Both the position numbers and the translations under genes were made by a program. From NCBI RefSeq assembly GCF_021117275.1, contig NZ_CP088245.1:2703501-2767500 (forward strand): a stretch of DNA of 64,000 bases. The letters run 5' to 3'. Positions 16,515 to 25,756 of the stretch are shown here, in pieces. The DNA comes from Metabacillus sp. B2-18. Lineage in GTDB: Bacteria > Bacillota > Bacilli > Bacillales > Bacillaceae. Numbering within the stretch: position 1 is the first letter of the stretch; each line of letters begins with the position of its first letter. The notes under the pieces were generated by a model. It saw only the letters and a list, made by a program, of their open reading frames with translations. It was not told the DNA's origin and did not search any database.

Positions 16515-16901
16515 GTGGCTAATAAGAATCCTAATACTGGTCCCCTATTAAGAAGCATAGAAGATAAAAAGAATATAACATTTCAAAAGGTAGAAAAAAC
16601 ACTTAAAAAAATGATAAAACAACAGAAAAAGATTAACTTCAACTCTGTAGCAGAAGAATCTGGAGTTTCTAAATCATTTCTTTATAAGTACATTGAAATT
16701 AGATCTCGTATTGAAACTTTAAGGAAGCAAGAAGAAGGATTAGAATCACCCATGAAAGTTAAACGGGATATGACAGAAAAATCAAAAGATGTCATAATTG
16801 CATCACTTCGGAAGAGAAATAAGAATTTGGAGGAAGAAAACAGGAAATTGAAAGAACAACTTAAAGTTGTATGGGCAACAATTTATAAAGAAATCAAGTA
16901 A
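16515..16901 (+). CDS. tnpC: Tn554-type TnpC accessory protein
   Basis: 128 residues starting at GTG 16515, 21 nt after tnpB. It has an HTH-like segment ('INFNSVAEESGVSKSFLYKY') and a long C-terminal coiled coil ('RKRNKNLEEENRKLKEQL'), the usual TnpC layout. In Tn554 TnpC is not strictly required but raises transposition and sets orientation. Intact. Confidence 0.9.
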   Translation: MANKNPNTGPLLRSIEDKKNITFQKVEKTLKKMIKQQKKINFNSVAEESGVSKSFLYKYIEIRSRIETLRKQEEGLESPMKVKRDMTEKSKDVIIASLRKRNKNLEEENRKLKEQLKVVWATIYKEIK

Positions 16902-16936
16902 GATGATAGTCTAACTTTAAAGTCATGTATTCAATG

Positions 16937-16964
16937 AATGAGGTTCGGTAGAACCTCATTTTTT
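16937..16964 (+). terminator. Terminator after tnpC
   Basis: Ten-bp stem AATGAGGTTC/GAACCTCATT with a 4-nt loop and six T. Confidence 0.9.
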
Positions 16965-16971
16965 AACAACT

Positions 16972-16989
16972 TACTGTAGATAAAAGGCC
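16972..16989 (-). repeat. Right-end inverted repeat of the Tn554-like element
   Basis: TACTGTAGATAAAAGGCC, the inverted counterpart of the left repeat at 13278-13294 with one extra A. It follows the tnpC terminator by 7 nt. Confidence 0.6.
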
Positions 16990-17472
16990 AGATTGCTGAA
17001 TAACAACTAATACCCCTATTTTTATAAATCATCATAACGATTCAATTTTTTTAATTTAAATAAACTGGTTTCAAACAATGAAACTTGCTGCACATGTCTG
17101 CATGATTTAAGTGAATTAGATTAAGCTGTGTAAAGTGAATTACTAGCATTATTAAAATATCATCAGTTTCAAGATAAGGAATTCAATAGATAACCCGTAT
17201 TTTCCAATGATATTGACTAGATTATGGAGGTGAACTTTTTTACTATATCGGGTGGAGCAACAAGGAACGTCCTAGTTAATAAAAATGAAACATATTCTTA
17301 ATTAGGGAGAAATGCAGGGAAGTTAATCCTACTCGTGGGTAGAACGATGATGACTACAGACCATTAAATACAAAGAAATCAACTTTGAAAATAGTTAAAA
17401 ATTAAAACCTGACTACGATCATCTCGCAACCAGGCTTTTAGAAATCTATATAAGTGATTAACTTCTCAGAAC
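16990..17472 (+). other. Intergenic region right of the transposon
   Basis: About 480 nt without a gene I can support. A possible terminator (AAAACCTG ... CCAGGCTTTT, about 17406-17442) is the only structure seen. It stands between the transposon and the convergent minus-strand small gene. Confidence 0.3.
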
Positions 17473-17631
17473 TTACCCCTTACTTATATAAGGAAAATAA
17501 GGATATTTAATAAGAGTTTTTTTATCATAATCAGGCTTTATGATGTATGTATTTGACGAAAGTACTGTTGGAGATAAACTTGCATTACCGGAACCGTCAT
17601 AATAAATTGGCTTCGCTTGCTCTTTGCTCAT
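17473..17631 (-). CDS. 52-aa protein, function unknown
   Basis: ATG at 17631 with AAGGGG 9-10 nt upstream; stop at 17473. The sequence is polar and Tyr/Pro-rich (YYDGSGNASLSPTVLSSN, IIKPDYDKKTLIKYPYF, ending PYISKG), with no membrane helix or cysteine. It is the last reading frame of the minus-strand replication module and is still intact while the genes before it are broken. Could be a small phage or plasmid protein; no family recognised. Confidence 0.5.
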   Translation of the reverse strand: MSKEQAKPIYYDGSGNASLSPTVLSSNTYIIKPDYDKKTLIKYPYFPYISKG

Positions 17632-17800
17632 GTTTATTAACCCCTTTTTTAATGGTATTTATACTTTGCTTTATTAGAAGTATGAGGAAAAAGAACTATT
17701 ATTACCTCATATCTATAGATCTATTATACCATCAAACCACCGATTTCATATCCTATTTTTTACAAAAAAGGAAGTTTATTATTATTCACTAATTTTCTTC

Positions 17801-19080
17801 TTATGAATATGTACCGCGTGCATATGAATCTGTCTTTTTCTCCACAATCTCTCCTGTATGTTTGTTGTAATTCACCGAGATGTATCCAACAGATCCATTT
17901 CGATTTTTTGAGACGATGATATCAAGAGTATTGTCGTGAGATTCCTTATCGTAATAAGCTTCACGATATAAGAATAAAATTACATCGGCGTCTTGTTCAA
18001 TGCTTCCTGATTCCCGAATATCTGACATCATTGGTCGTTTATCTGCTCTTGTTTCGACCGATCGGTTTAATTGTGCCAAGCAAATAACAGGGCATTCAAA
18101 TTCCTTCGCCATCATTTTGAGTGATTTGGAGATTTCGGTTACTTGTTGATGTGAATTACCACCGTGAATTTGTCCTGGTTGGATGAGTGTTAAATAATCG
18201 ATAAAAAGGATCGGTTTTTTATTTGGAAATATATTCATCATTTTACGCGTTTTGGCTCTCATCTCCGCTACAGTTTGTCCAGTCCATCAAAAATTTGTAT
18301 ATGAGTTTCATTAAGGTGACCGATTACATGTGACCATTTATTCTTCTGATTTTCACTTAGCAATTTTTGGGGATCTCGCATTTTTGAACGGTTGAAACCT
18401 CCTGTAGATGCAATTAAGCGTTTCGTAATAAGCTTTTCCGGCATTTCTAGGGAAAAGATAAGTGGTAAATACCCAGCCCATCCTGACATTTTGGCAAAGT
18501 GAAGCATTACATCCGTTTTTCCCATTGATGGTCTTGCAGCGATGATTGTTACTTCGCCATCCTGAAATCCTCCCGTCATTTCGTCAAGCTTATTAATACC
18601 GGTTGTTGCAGTTTGCATATTATTTTGTTCTTCCCAAGGTGCTTCATAAATCGTTGATAGTGCTTGTTGTAAAGAAGTATGATCGTCAACTTTACTTTGA
18701 TTGATTTTATCCAATTCAGAAATAACCTTAGCAATTTCCCAATCATTATTGGCTGCTACTGTTAGGATGTTTCTCTTTTCCCGCTCCTTCCAAGAATCGA
18801 GAATAAGCTTCTCAATTCCTTCAAATTTCTCAAGTTCAGCAAAACATAACAATTCCGAAAGATAAGACATTCCACCAAAGCTTTCAAGGTCTGGTAAAGT
18901 TGTTAGTGAGATTAAGTCAATATTTTTACCTACTCTGTTCCATTCCACCATTGTTCGCATTAATTCTTGATGACGTGTACTTTCTAGTTGTTCAGGTAGA
19001 ATAATAGTATCCTTAAGCAGGTACTCCGCTTTCATTAAAGTACCTAAAAATGCTTTTTCAGTGATATTCATTTTCTTCAC
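17801..19080 (-). pseudogene. Replicative helicase DnaB-like, frameshifted
   Basis: Both halves are clear. The N-terminal half (to 18268) has the DnaB N-domain and the Walker A 'AARPSMGKTD'. The C-terminal half (from about 18290) has the Walker B 'PILFIDYLTLI', 'QLNRSVETRADKRPMMSDIR' and 'IEQDADVILFLYRE'. A single missing base in the stretch that should encode FDGTGQTVAEMRAK (about 18280-18290) puts them in different frames. DnaB is a hexameric helicase that opens the fork; this accessory copy overlaps the DnaD-like gene by 23 nt as in phage replication modules. Confidence 0.85.
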
Positions 19081-19972
19081 CTGCGGTTAAATCAAGTACA
19101 AATTCTCTTGGAGCTGCTTTTCTATCAGGAATATTGTCTGTTTGTTTATTCCTATGAATTTGATTGTGTTTTTGCAAATAAGAATCTATTTCTTCAACGG
19201 TTACTAACGATTCATTTTCCCAGTTTCTAAGAATACCAATAACATAGTTAAGCCTTCGCTTGTTATTTGCACAGGCAATTCCTAATGCTTTTAGTAAAAC
19301 CTCTTTAGGATTTAGAAAGCTAGAATCATCTAACCAAACTACCAGCTGCTCTTTTGCATTTACATTAGAATAGCCAAATCCATTGATATCCCAGAACTCT
19401 ATTATTTCTTTCTCATCTGCAGTTCTTGAATGATCGTCTTTTATTGCGTTGAAATCATTTTCTTTTTTCTTTGTGTTTTGATCAGGGGACATAACAACTA
19501 CATCTGCTTCTGTTTCTTGAACGATATTATTTTCAGTTTTTTCATTATCTTGTTGTATATAAGGTTCAAAAAGACGAACAAATTCCTCTTTTTCAATGCC
19601 TTCGCAAACATATGAAAGTAGTGAGGTATCCTTCACTTCTTTTAGTTCTTTTTTTATACAATCCAACATAGGTTTGCCACCCTTATGAAGATTATATTTC
19701 CCCCAGTTTTTAATGGCGATTTCGCATGTTTCAGGATTGTAACGAATTAATTTGTGAAGCTCTGTGAACCGTTTCATTTATAATTCCACAATCTCAATTG
19801 AATAACCTAATTCAAACGCCATTTCTTTCTTTGTTATTTCATAGATTCCAACTTGAGTTGTTTTTTCATTCGTAAGTAGATATAGGTAAAACAACTTATC
19901 ATCCGTAGTCATCTTCTCTAAAGTAAATGCTTCTCTCCAAAAACCAGTTAACACCATTCGAAATTTTGCCAT
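19058..19972 (-). pseudogene. DnaD-like replication initiation protein, nonsense mutation
   Basis: Start ATG at 19972. The first 64 codons (MAKFRMVLTGFWREAF..., 'IYEITKKEMAFELGYSIEIV') end in TAA at 19778; the same frame goes straight on with 'RFTELHKLIRYNPETCEIA', 'IKNWGKYNLHKGGKPM' and a DnaD domain near the C-terminus ('VLLKALGIACANNKRRLNYV', 'IGILRNWENESLVTVEEID'). One base change made the stop. Proteins of this kind load the helicase in Firmicute phages and plasmids. The middle is low-complexity, Glu/Asp-rich. Confidence 0.85.
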
Positions 19973-20654
19973 TTTTCATCACGTCCTTTTCTAGTTATCC
20001 TTTCATTAATTATTTATAAAATATAAGGGCTTAGAGTAGCGGTTCTATTGTAAATATTTTGTAAATTATAGATTGATAAGCAAAAGAAAGACGTGATGTA
20101 CTACTTATATTCAACACTTCAAAACGTTCGTTACAGTCAATAAAAACGTCTTATATAGTTCGAATCACCTCATCTTAAATTATTTGCTTTCTATGCTGTT
20201 TAAAATTTTTTTTGTTGTTGTTTTTCTTTTTTTTATTCTTTTTCTTATTGCCCACGTATCGTAAAAAATCTGTTTAAGTGTGGTATTACAGGCTTTTTGT
20301 ATACATATAATCATTTATTAATTAATAAGTGTTAGATTTAAACGATACACTGCAAAATGGTCTCCGATAGATAAATTCTTTTAGGAGAGACTCCCTATAA
20401 AATTGGATATTTTTCTTTCAATAGTGAAAAATAGGCTTTTTTTCTCAATATGAAATCCAACTTATTTAATAAAATAGACTTTATACTAAAAAAATAAATC
20501 GATAAAACTATAAAAAAAATGCAAAATACGACAAAATCACACAAGCTTTTCTAGTAAAATTGTAGATAAAGTTTAATATTAGTAAAATAATCGCAAACTT
20601 TGTAAAATGGTCATAAGAAAAGTAACATGTAGAGGTATTATTGGGGGAAATGTT
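19973..20654. other. Intergenic region with a long pyrimidine tract
   Basis: Between the divergent DnaD-like and L,D-transpeptidase genes. About 20206-20260 is almost pure T with some C and G on the plus strand, flanked by AT-rich sequence. It could hold promoters for both sides or a relic of the replication origin of the lost element. No gene, no iterons seen. Confidence 0.3.
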
Positions 20655-22094
20655 ATGGGAAACACTGCAGCACAAACTACTAAACAAAGGCACGACTATC
20701 ACACAGTTACGTGGTACAAAAATTGGAAGTTTATCACAAGTGGTATCGGTATTATTTTGATACTCATAGTGATTGGACTGAGTTATTATCAAGCAAACCA
20801 CTTTAATGCCGAGATTACGATGAATAACGTAAATGTTGGTCACTTAACCGCTGAAGAGGCATTAAAGAAATTGCATGCATCCGTATTGACCAATGAAGTT
20901 TATATTGAAAGTGAACTCATTCTAGACGGCAAAGATACACAGATGGAATTTACAGAAGATGATCTACCAGCAATCAAAAAACATTTAAAAAGCCAGTGGA
21001 CGTTTTTCCCTTCTTTCAAATCAAAGAACTATTCATTATTGCCAAAAAACAAAGATATATATCGTAGTGAAACGTTGAAAAAAGAGTTTGAACAAAAACT
21101 CATCTCAATGAATCAGGCTTTACAAGCACCAAAGGATGCACAAGCCATTCTTGAAAATGGAGAAATTATTATTTCAGAAAGTGTAGATGGCACTCAATAC
21201 GATGTTACTACTCTATTAAAAAACTATGATAAGCAAGAGTATAGTAGCGATATACAACTCGAGTCTTCATTCATTCTTCCAATTAAGGAAGACAGTGAAA
21301 TTGTTAAAAATGAAAAGAATAAGCTTCAACAGCTTTTAAAGCAAACTGTTGAGTATAAAGTACAAGATAAATTGTATTCTTTAAAAGCAAGTGACCTGAT
21401 AAAAAATGCCACTGTCACGAAAGATTTGGAGGTTTCTATTGACCCTGCCAATATTACAAATGAAATATCGGAAATAAATCGGTCTCAATCCACATTAGGT
21501 GAAAATTTCACCTTTAAAACTCATTCAGGACGAATTATATCCGTTAAAGGTCAAGGCTATGGCTGGGCATTAGATGTAGAAAAAGAAGCAGCACTTGTGA
21601 TAGAAGCTTTTGAAACGGGAGGAAAATCATTATCTGCCACTAATATAATCGGAAATGGTTGGAATAATGAAGGATATGGCTATAATACGCTCACAAACAA
21701 CGGAATTGGCGATACTTATGCTGAAGTGTCAATTAAAGATCAGCGGATTTGGCTTTATAAGGATGGTAAACTTGTCCTAACAACGAATGTGGTGACTGGT
21801 AAACATAGTACGCAGCAAGATACTCTTCCTGGAGTATGGTATATTCTCTATAAAAGAAGCCCATACATCCTTACTGGTAGTACTGCGGGTAACCCTAATT
21901 ACTCTATAGAAGTTGACTATTGGGCACCTTTCACAAACAGTGGACAAGGATTTCACGACGCAGGCTGGCGTAACAACTGGTCAAGCAATGCTTATCTGAC
22001 TGCAGGATCCGGTGGCTGCGTGAATGTCCCTCCTAACGTTATGAAAGAGGTTTATAATAATCTCGAAACTTATGAACCGGTTGTTGTTTATTAA
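20655..22094 (+). CDS. L,D-transpeptidase with PG_binding_4 domain
   Basis: 479 residues from ATG 20655 (GGGGGAAATGTT upstream; an ORF start 48 nt earlier lacks a site). One membrane helix (about 22-42, 'ITSGIGIILILIVIGLSYY') anchors it outside the cell. Then come peptidoglycan-binding repeats (PG_binding_4) and a C-terminal YkuD domain with 'GFHDAGW' and the catalytic Cys455 in 'GSGGCVNVPP'. It makes 3-3 cross-links in peptidoglycan or trims stem peptides. Such cross-links resist most beta-lactams, which fits the PBP/BlaR1 region 6 kb away, but no link in regulation is seen. Confidence 0.92.
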   Translation: MGNTAAQTTKQRHDYHTVTWYKNWKFITSGIGIILILIVIGLSYYQANHFNAEITMNNVNVGHLTAEEALKKLHASVLTNEVYIESELILDGKDTQMEFTEDDLPAIKKHLKSQWTFFPSFKSKNYSLLPKNKDIYRSETLKKEFEQKLISMNQALQAPKDAQAILENGEIIISESVDGTQYDVTTLLKNYDKQEYSSDIQLESSFILPIKEDSEIVKNEKNKLQQLLKQTVEYKVQDKLYSLKASDLIKNATVTKDLEVSIDPANITNEISEINRSQSTLGENFTFKTHSGRIISVKGQGYGWALDVEKEAALVIEAFETGGKSLSATNIIGNGWNNEGYGYNTLTNNGIGDTYAEVSIKDQRIWLYKDGKLVLTTNVVTGKHSTQQDTLPGVWYILYKRSPYILTGSTAGNPNYSIEVDYWAPFTNSGQGFHDAGWRNNWSSNAYLTAGSGGCVNVPPNVMKEVYNNLETYEPVVVY

Positions 22095-22192
22095 AAGACT
22101 AATGACTATTTTTGTGTGAAATTACTTTCAAGTTCTATTATTTTTTATATGCAGCTTTAGCCACTTCCAAATGTTTCTGGTCAGGTTCAAAC

Positions 22193-22220
22193 GGGACAAT
22201 CTACCTGTCCCTTTGTCCCA
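22193..22220. repeat. GGGACA palindromic repeat, copy 1
   Basis: GGGACA followed after 6 nt by CCTGTCCC and TTTGTCCCA. It lies between two convergent stop codons (22094 and 22223). Confidence 0.75.
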
Positions 22221-22222
22221 TT

Positions 22223-23206
22223 CTAAAGAAAAATCTCTGCCAATAAATGATATGTTTGTACTTTGTCATTAAAATGAAACGTATTATTAATAATCATAAA
22301 TTCATCTGTTTGATAGTATTCGCTTAGTCTCAGTATTTCCTCTTTTACCTTATGTGGTGTCCCTACGATCATCCTTTTCCTATTTTCAATGATTTTTTCT
22401 TTATCTCTTAGTGAAAGCTTCTTTTGTTTTGGTGATGGAATTCTTGTATCTAGTCCTCTTTCAACAGCTAAAAGCCATAAATCTTGACTCAAGGCGATCT
22501 CTTCTGCTTTTTCTTGGGTATCAGAACAGACAACAAAAATACATACATTTGCTTTTGGTACTTTTTGTGTTTTTGATGGCTGAAAGCTCTTTCTATAGGT
22601 TTCCATTGCATGTAAACCGTTTGCAGGATGAATGAAATGGCCAAATGTAAACGCTGTACCCATTTCCCCAGCCAATCTAGCTCCACGATGTGTTACACCT
22701 AATAACCACATTTCCGGAACTGTTTGGATACTCGGATAGGCTTTGACATTGTGAATTGGTTGAGAACTTGAGCTAGTGTCAAATAAATAGTCTTGAAGGT
22801 CTGCAACCTGTCTCGGAAACTCATTCATACTTTTCCTTATCCCATCTGTTAAGGCTAAGCGAGTTGTTGGTGATCCGCCTGGCGATCGACCTATTCCAAC
22901 ATCAATTCGATTTGGAAACAACGTTTCTAACATTTTAAAGTTTTCTGCTACTTTATATGGACTATATTGTGGAAGCAGTACACCTCCTGAACCAATACGT
23001 ATCTTTTTTGTATTTGCAGCGATTTGTGATATAAGTATTTCTGGAGATGTCCCTACGATCCCATTTGAATTATGGTGTTCGGCTACCCAAAATCGAGTAT
23101 ACCCTAATTTCTCTGTTATTTTTGCCAGTTCAATCGTATTATGAAGTGCATTTCTAGCAGTTTGCCCTTCACTAATAACCGATTGATCAAGAACACTGAG
23201 TTTCAT
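22223..23206 (-). CDS. Luciferase-like (LLM) flavin-dependent oxidoreductase, group 1
   Basis: 327 residues with the same signature as the 9398-10414 enzyme: 'LGYTRFWVAEHHNSNGIVGT', 'IRIGSGGVLLPQYSPYKVAE', 'RIDVGIGRSPGG'. The two are paralogues, not a recent duplication. Stand-alone gene; its stop codon is 3 nt from a GGGACA palindrome. Substrate unknown. Confidence 0.9.
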   Translation of the reverse strand: MKLSVLDQSVISEGQTARNALHNTIELAKITEKLGYTRFWVAEHHNSNGIVGTSPEILISQIAANTKKIRIGSGGVLLPQYSPYKVAENFKMLETLFPNRIDVGIGRSPGGSPTTRLALTDGIRKSMNEFPRQVADLQDYLFDTSSSSQPIHNVKAYPSIQTVPEMWLLGVTHRGARLAGEMGTAFTFGHFIHPANGLHAMETYRKSFQPSKTQKVPKANVCIFVVCSDTQEKAEEIALSQDLWLLAVERGLDTRIPSPKQKKLSLRDKEKIIENRKRMIVGTPHKVKEEILRLSEYYQTDEFMIINNTFHFNDKVQTYHLLAEIFL

Positions 23207-23417
23207 TCTTACACCGCTTTTCTTAAATAGTGTTGTGTGATTAGTCTACATGACATTTTAATGGTTCTCAATTATCTTGCTTTTACTAAGAACAATTAAA
23301 TTTTATTTTTTTACGATATAATTTTACCAATGATTCAATTGCTCTTTTATTTCCATTTTGATATATTAATAGAATAAATATACTAATTAATTTATAAATA
23401 TTGAAAGAGTGATGTAA

Positions 23418-24338
23418 TTGAAGAAATATTCTGTTTTGCTGTTTCTTGTGTTGGCTAATTTATTTTGGGCAGGAAATTATGTGTTTGGTCAATACTTAGT
23501 TGTTGAAATGTCACCGTTGCAAATGACGTTTTTTCGATGGTTAATCGCTGTTTTTCTCCTCGTACCTTTAGCGCATTATATTGAGCGACCAAATTGGAAA
23601 AGTGTTTGGAAGGAGTGGAAAACTCTCCTTATGTTAGCAGTACTTGGAATCATAAGTTATAATTTTCTTTTATACGAAGCTTTACAGTATACCACTTCAC
23701 TAAATGCAGCTTTAGTCAATTCTATTAATCCCGCTGTTATTGTTTTATTTTCCGTGTTATTTCTTAAAGAAAAAATTAAGTTTAAAAATATGATGGGGTT
23801 AATTATTTCATTATTAGGTGTTCTCCTAGTATTAACGAAAGGACAGTTACATCTAATCTTCCATAATAACTATAATCAGGGCGATATGCTAATGATCTTT
23901 GCAATAATCGTTTGGTCTATTTATTCAATAATTGGTAGAAAAATAAAAACTATTCCCCCTATTGCATCTACCTCTGTTTCAGTCATATTTGCGTTATTAC
24001 TGTTGCTTCCAGTGATTGCAGTTAATGGAAGTGACTTTAATTTTAATCTTAGTCATCAAGCAATGATTGGAATTGTGTATATGGGAGTCTTTCCTTCTGT
24101 TGGCTCTTTTATTTTCTGGAATATCTCATTAAGACATATTGATGCTAGCAAAGCCGGTATTTATTTGAATTTAATAACAGTTTTTACAGCAATCATTAGT
24201 TTAATTCTTGGCAAAAGCATTTCAATCGTTCAATTTGTTGGTGGTGTTTTGGTGTTTATTGGGGTTTATTTAACGAATATGAAAGAGAGGGAAAGGAGAA
24301 AAACAGTGGAACAGGTACCGGTGGAAACATATAAATAA
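23418..24338 (+). CDS. EamA/DMT-superfamily transporter
   Basis: 306 residues with ten hydrophobic helices in two EamA repeats (about 8-135 and 150-290). Motifs: 'NLFWAGNYVFGQ', 'ALQYTTSLNAALVNSINPAV', 'IGIVYMGVFPSVGSFIFWN', 'AGIYLNLITVFTAI'. The family exports amino acids, nucleosides or other metabolites, or acts as a drug/metabolite exporter. Start TTG at 23418 with GAAAGAGTGATG upstream. Single gene with a terminator. Confidence 0.9.
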   Translation: MKKYSVLLFLVLANLFWAGNYVFGQYLVVEMSPLQMTFFRWLIAVFLLVPLAHYIERPNWKSVWKEWKTLLMLAVLGIISYNFLLYEALQYTTSLNAALVNSINPAVIVLFSVLFLKEKIKFKNMMGLIISLLGVLLVLTKGQLHLIFHNNYNQGDMLMIFAIIVWSIYSIIGRKIKTIPPIASTSVSVIFALLLLLPVIAVNGSDFNFNLSHQAMIGIVYMGVFPSVGSFIFWNISLRHIDASKAGIYLNLITVFTAIISLILGKSISIVQFVGGVLVFIGVYLTNMKERERRKTVEQVPVETYK

Positions 24339-24378
24339 ACCCCTTTCCTATCAACTTAATTTTTTTAAAAATAACAAT

Positions 24379-24418
24379 ACACTCACAAATATCTTCTTTC
24401 AATCTGTGAGTGTTTTTA
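24379..24418 (+). terminator. Terminator of the EamA gene
   Basis: Nine-bp stem ACACTCACA/TGTGAGTGT followed by TTTTATTTTT. Confidence 0.85.
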
Positions 24419-24479
24419 TTTTTAAATAGGACCATTTAATTGTAAATCACACTCACTATAGATAAACATTTAATATTAG

Positions 24480-24526
24480 AAATAGCCCATAAACCAAAAG
24501 TAAAAACTATGGTTTATGGGCTATTT
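24480..24526. terminator. Bidirectional terminator
   Basis: Sixteen-bp perfect stem (AAATAGCCCATAAACC and its complement) with a 15-nt loop; T tail on the plus strand and T-rich on the minus strand. It separates the EamA gene from the convergent Sda-like gene. Confidence 0.8.
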
Positions 24527-24540
24527 TTGTTTATCAAATA

Positions 24541-24741
24541 TTAAATAAAATTGATGAAAATGATTCCTTTGTTTTTGGCAGCTTCTTTTATTAGTTCTAA
24601 TTCAGTATTCATTACTTCTGAAAGCTCTTTATTTTCTATTTTTTGTTTAAACTCAAAATAAAACTCTATGATCATTTCGCTTGATAAACAGTCATATTGT
24701 GAACACAATGTCACACCGCCTCTTGTCCTTTTGCTCTCCAC
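24541..24741 (-). CDS. Sda-like small protein (possible sporulation kinase inhibitor)
   Basis: The stretch 'LSSEMIIEFYFEFKQ...ELIKEAAKNKG' resembles Sda, a 46-aa helical hairpin that blocks sporulation histidine kinases when DNA replication is disturbed ('LSDELLIESYFKA...'). Here the protein is longer, up to 66 aa from the ATG at 24741 or about 55 aa from a TTG that has GGCGGTG upstream. The second helix diverges from Sda. So this is a family resemblance, not a firm assignment. Single gene. Confidence 0.45.
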   Translation of the reverse strand: MESKRTRGGVTLCSQYDCLSSEMIIEFYFEFKQKIENKELSEVMNTELELIKEAAKNKGIIFINFI

Positions 24742-24857
24742 TCCCTTAGATACCCTTTACAATTAAAAATAAACCTAAATTCACAATTTTATTTTTACAT
24801 AAAAAAAAATGTTATGAACTTTCTTCTTTGCGTCGATAGCTAATAAGAAGAAGTGAA

Positions 24858-24891
24858 AATAAAAAGACCGCTAATCCTTCTGAGATTAACT
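24858..24891 (-). terminator. Terminator of the PAS-STAS gene
   Basis: Imperfect stem around GTTAATC/GATTAGC on the minus strand, followed by CTTTTTATTTTC. Confidence 0.6.
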
Positions 24892-24911
24892 AGCCGTGAG
24901 ACAACCTATCT

Positions 24912-25673
24912 TTATTTCAAATTATTTACACCTAAATAGTTTAATGCATCCTTAACATTAGAAAAAGTAGTTATATTTTTTAAGTTAATGCCAATTTTGA
25001 CGGCTTCTACAGATAATTGGGGCCTTACCCCAGTTATAATGCATTTTACCCCTATTAAATTTAGTACATTGTTAATGGTCAACAGAGAGTCAATAACTAG
25101 ATTATCAAATTTATAAACTCCTGAAGAATCAATTATTAGTCGGTTTATCCCATGTTCTTTCACATTTACTGGTACTAATTCTAAGAGTTGTTTTGCCCTA
25201 TCATGATCTATTACACCTAACAAAGGAAGAATTGCAATACCTTCTAAAAGGGGTACAACTTGGGCCGAAAGCTCATTTATTTGCATATTCATTTCATAAT
25301 TAACATTTTCTTGTTGTTTTCTCTCCGAAATGTCTTTTACGTAGGTTTGTATAGCTATTGTATCCCCTATCTTAACAGGATGACAATATAATTCAACTTC
25401 AACTGAAGTTCCATCCATTCTATAAATCGTTTCCTCAATAACTTCGGCTGGTTTACTATAGGCACCCGATATTCTTTTTGTAATTGCAGGTTTAGATGTA
25501 TCTTTAAAGATATCTAAAGGACTTGCTCCAATTACTTCCTCTCTCGAAGCTCTAAAGAATTTTTCTGCTGCACCATTTACATAAATTATTTTCAAATGAG
25601 AATGAACGATTAGCGGATCCAATGAATACTCAATTACTTCTTTATAATTAATATCTTCAATACTCTCTCTCAA
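24912..25673 (-). CDS. PAS-STAS protein, RsbR-like
   Basis: 253 residues. A PAS domain (about 10-120, 'IEYSLDPLIVHSHLKIIYVN', 'SREEVIGASPLDIF', 'VKDISERK') is joined through a helix ('NYEMNMQINELSAQVVPLL') to a STAS domain (about 145-250, 'RLIIDSSGVYKFDNLVIDSL'). This is the layout of stressosome sensors such as RsbR paralogues, where the STAS part is phosphorylated on Ser/Thr by RsbT. The 'IDSSGV' motif holds a possible phosphosite. Separate gene with its own terminator; sigma-B partners are not in the window. Confidence 0.85.
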   Translation of the reverse strand: MRESIEDINYKEVIEYSLDPLIVHSHLKIIYVNGAAEKFFRASREEVIGASPLDIFKDTSKPAITKRISGAYSKPAEVIEETIYRMDGTSVEVELYCHPVKIGDTIAIQTYVKDISERKQQENVNYEMNMQINELSAQVVPLLEGIAILPLLGVIDHDRAKQLLELVPVNVKEHGINRLIIDSSGVYKFDNLVIDSLLTINNVLNLIGVKCIITGVRPQLSVEAVKIGINLKNITTFSNVKDALNYLGVNNLK

Positions 25674-25756
25674 TTACCTCACTCCCTAAATAAAGAGTAA
25701 ACCATTGTCTCCTTGTAAACAAGGGGGATTATAATACTGAGTAATCTAAAAGAAAT

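Larger units (their letters stand above)
13278..16989 (+). mobile_element. Tn554-family transposon with tnpABC and no cargo
   Basis: Three genes in the order, sizes and overlap of Tn554: a 359-aa tyrosine recombinase, a 655-aa second recombinase and a 128-aa TnpC. Bounded by an inverted GGCC...ATCTACAGTA repeat (13278-13294 and 16972-16989). Tn554 itself carries resistance genes after tnpC; here a terminator and the right repeat follow within 90 nt, so this copy has no cargo. Exact ends are not known. Target gene not identifiable. Confidence 0.75.

Noticed and set aside
17547..17792. 81-codon plus-strand frame
   Set aside because: It lies opposite the better-supported 52-aa minus-strand gene (good start site, plausible protein) and reads like translated noncoding sequence.
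20508..20843. 111-codon minus-strand frame opposite the L,D-transpeptidase start
   Set aside because: Overlaps the start of a clear gene on the other strand and has no family features.
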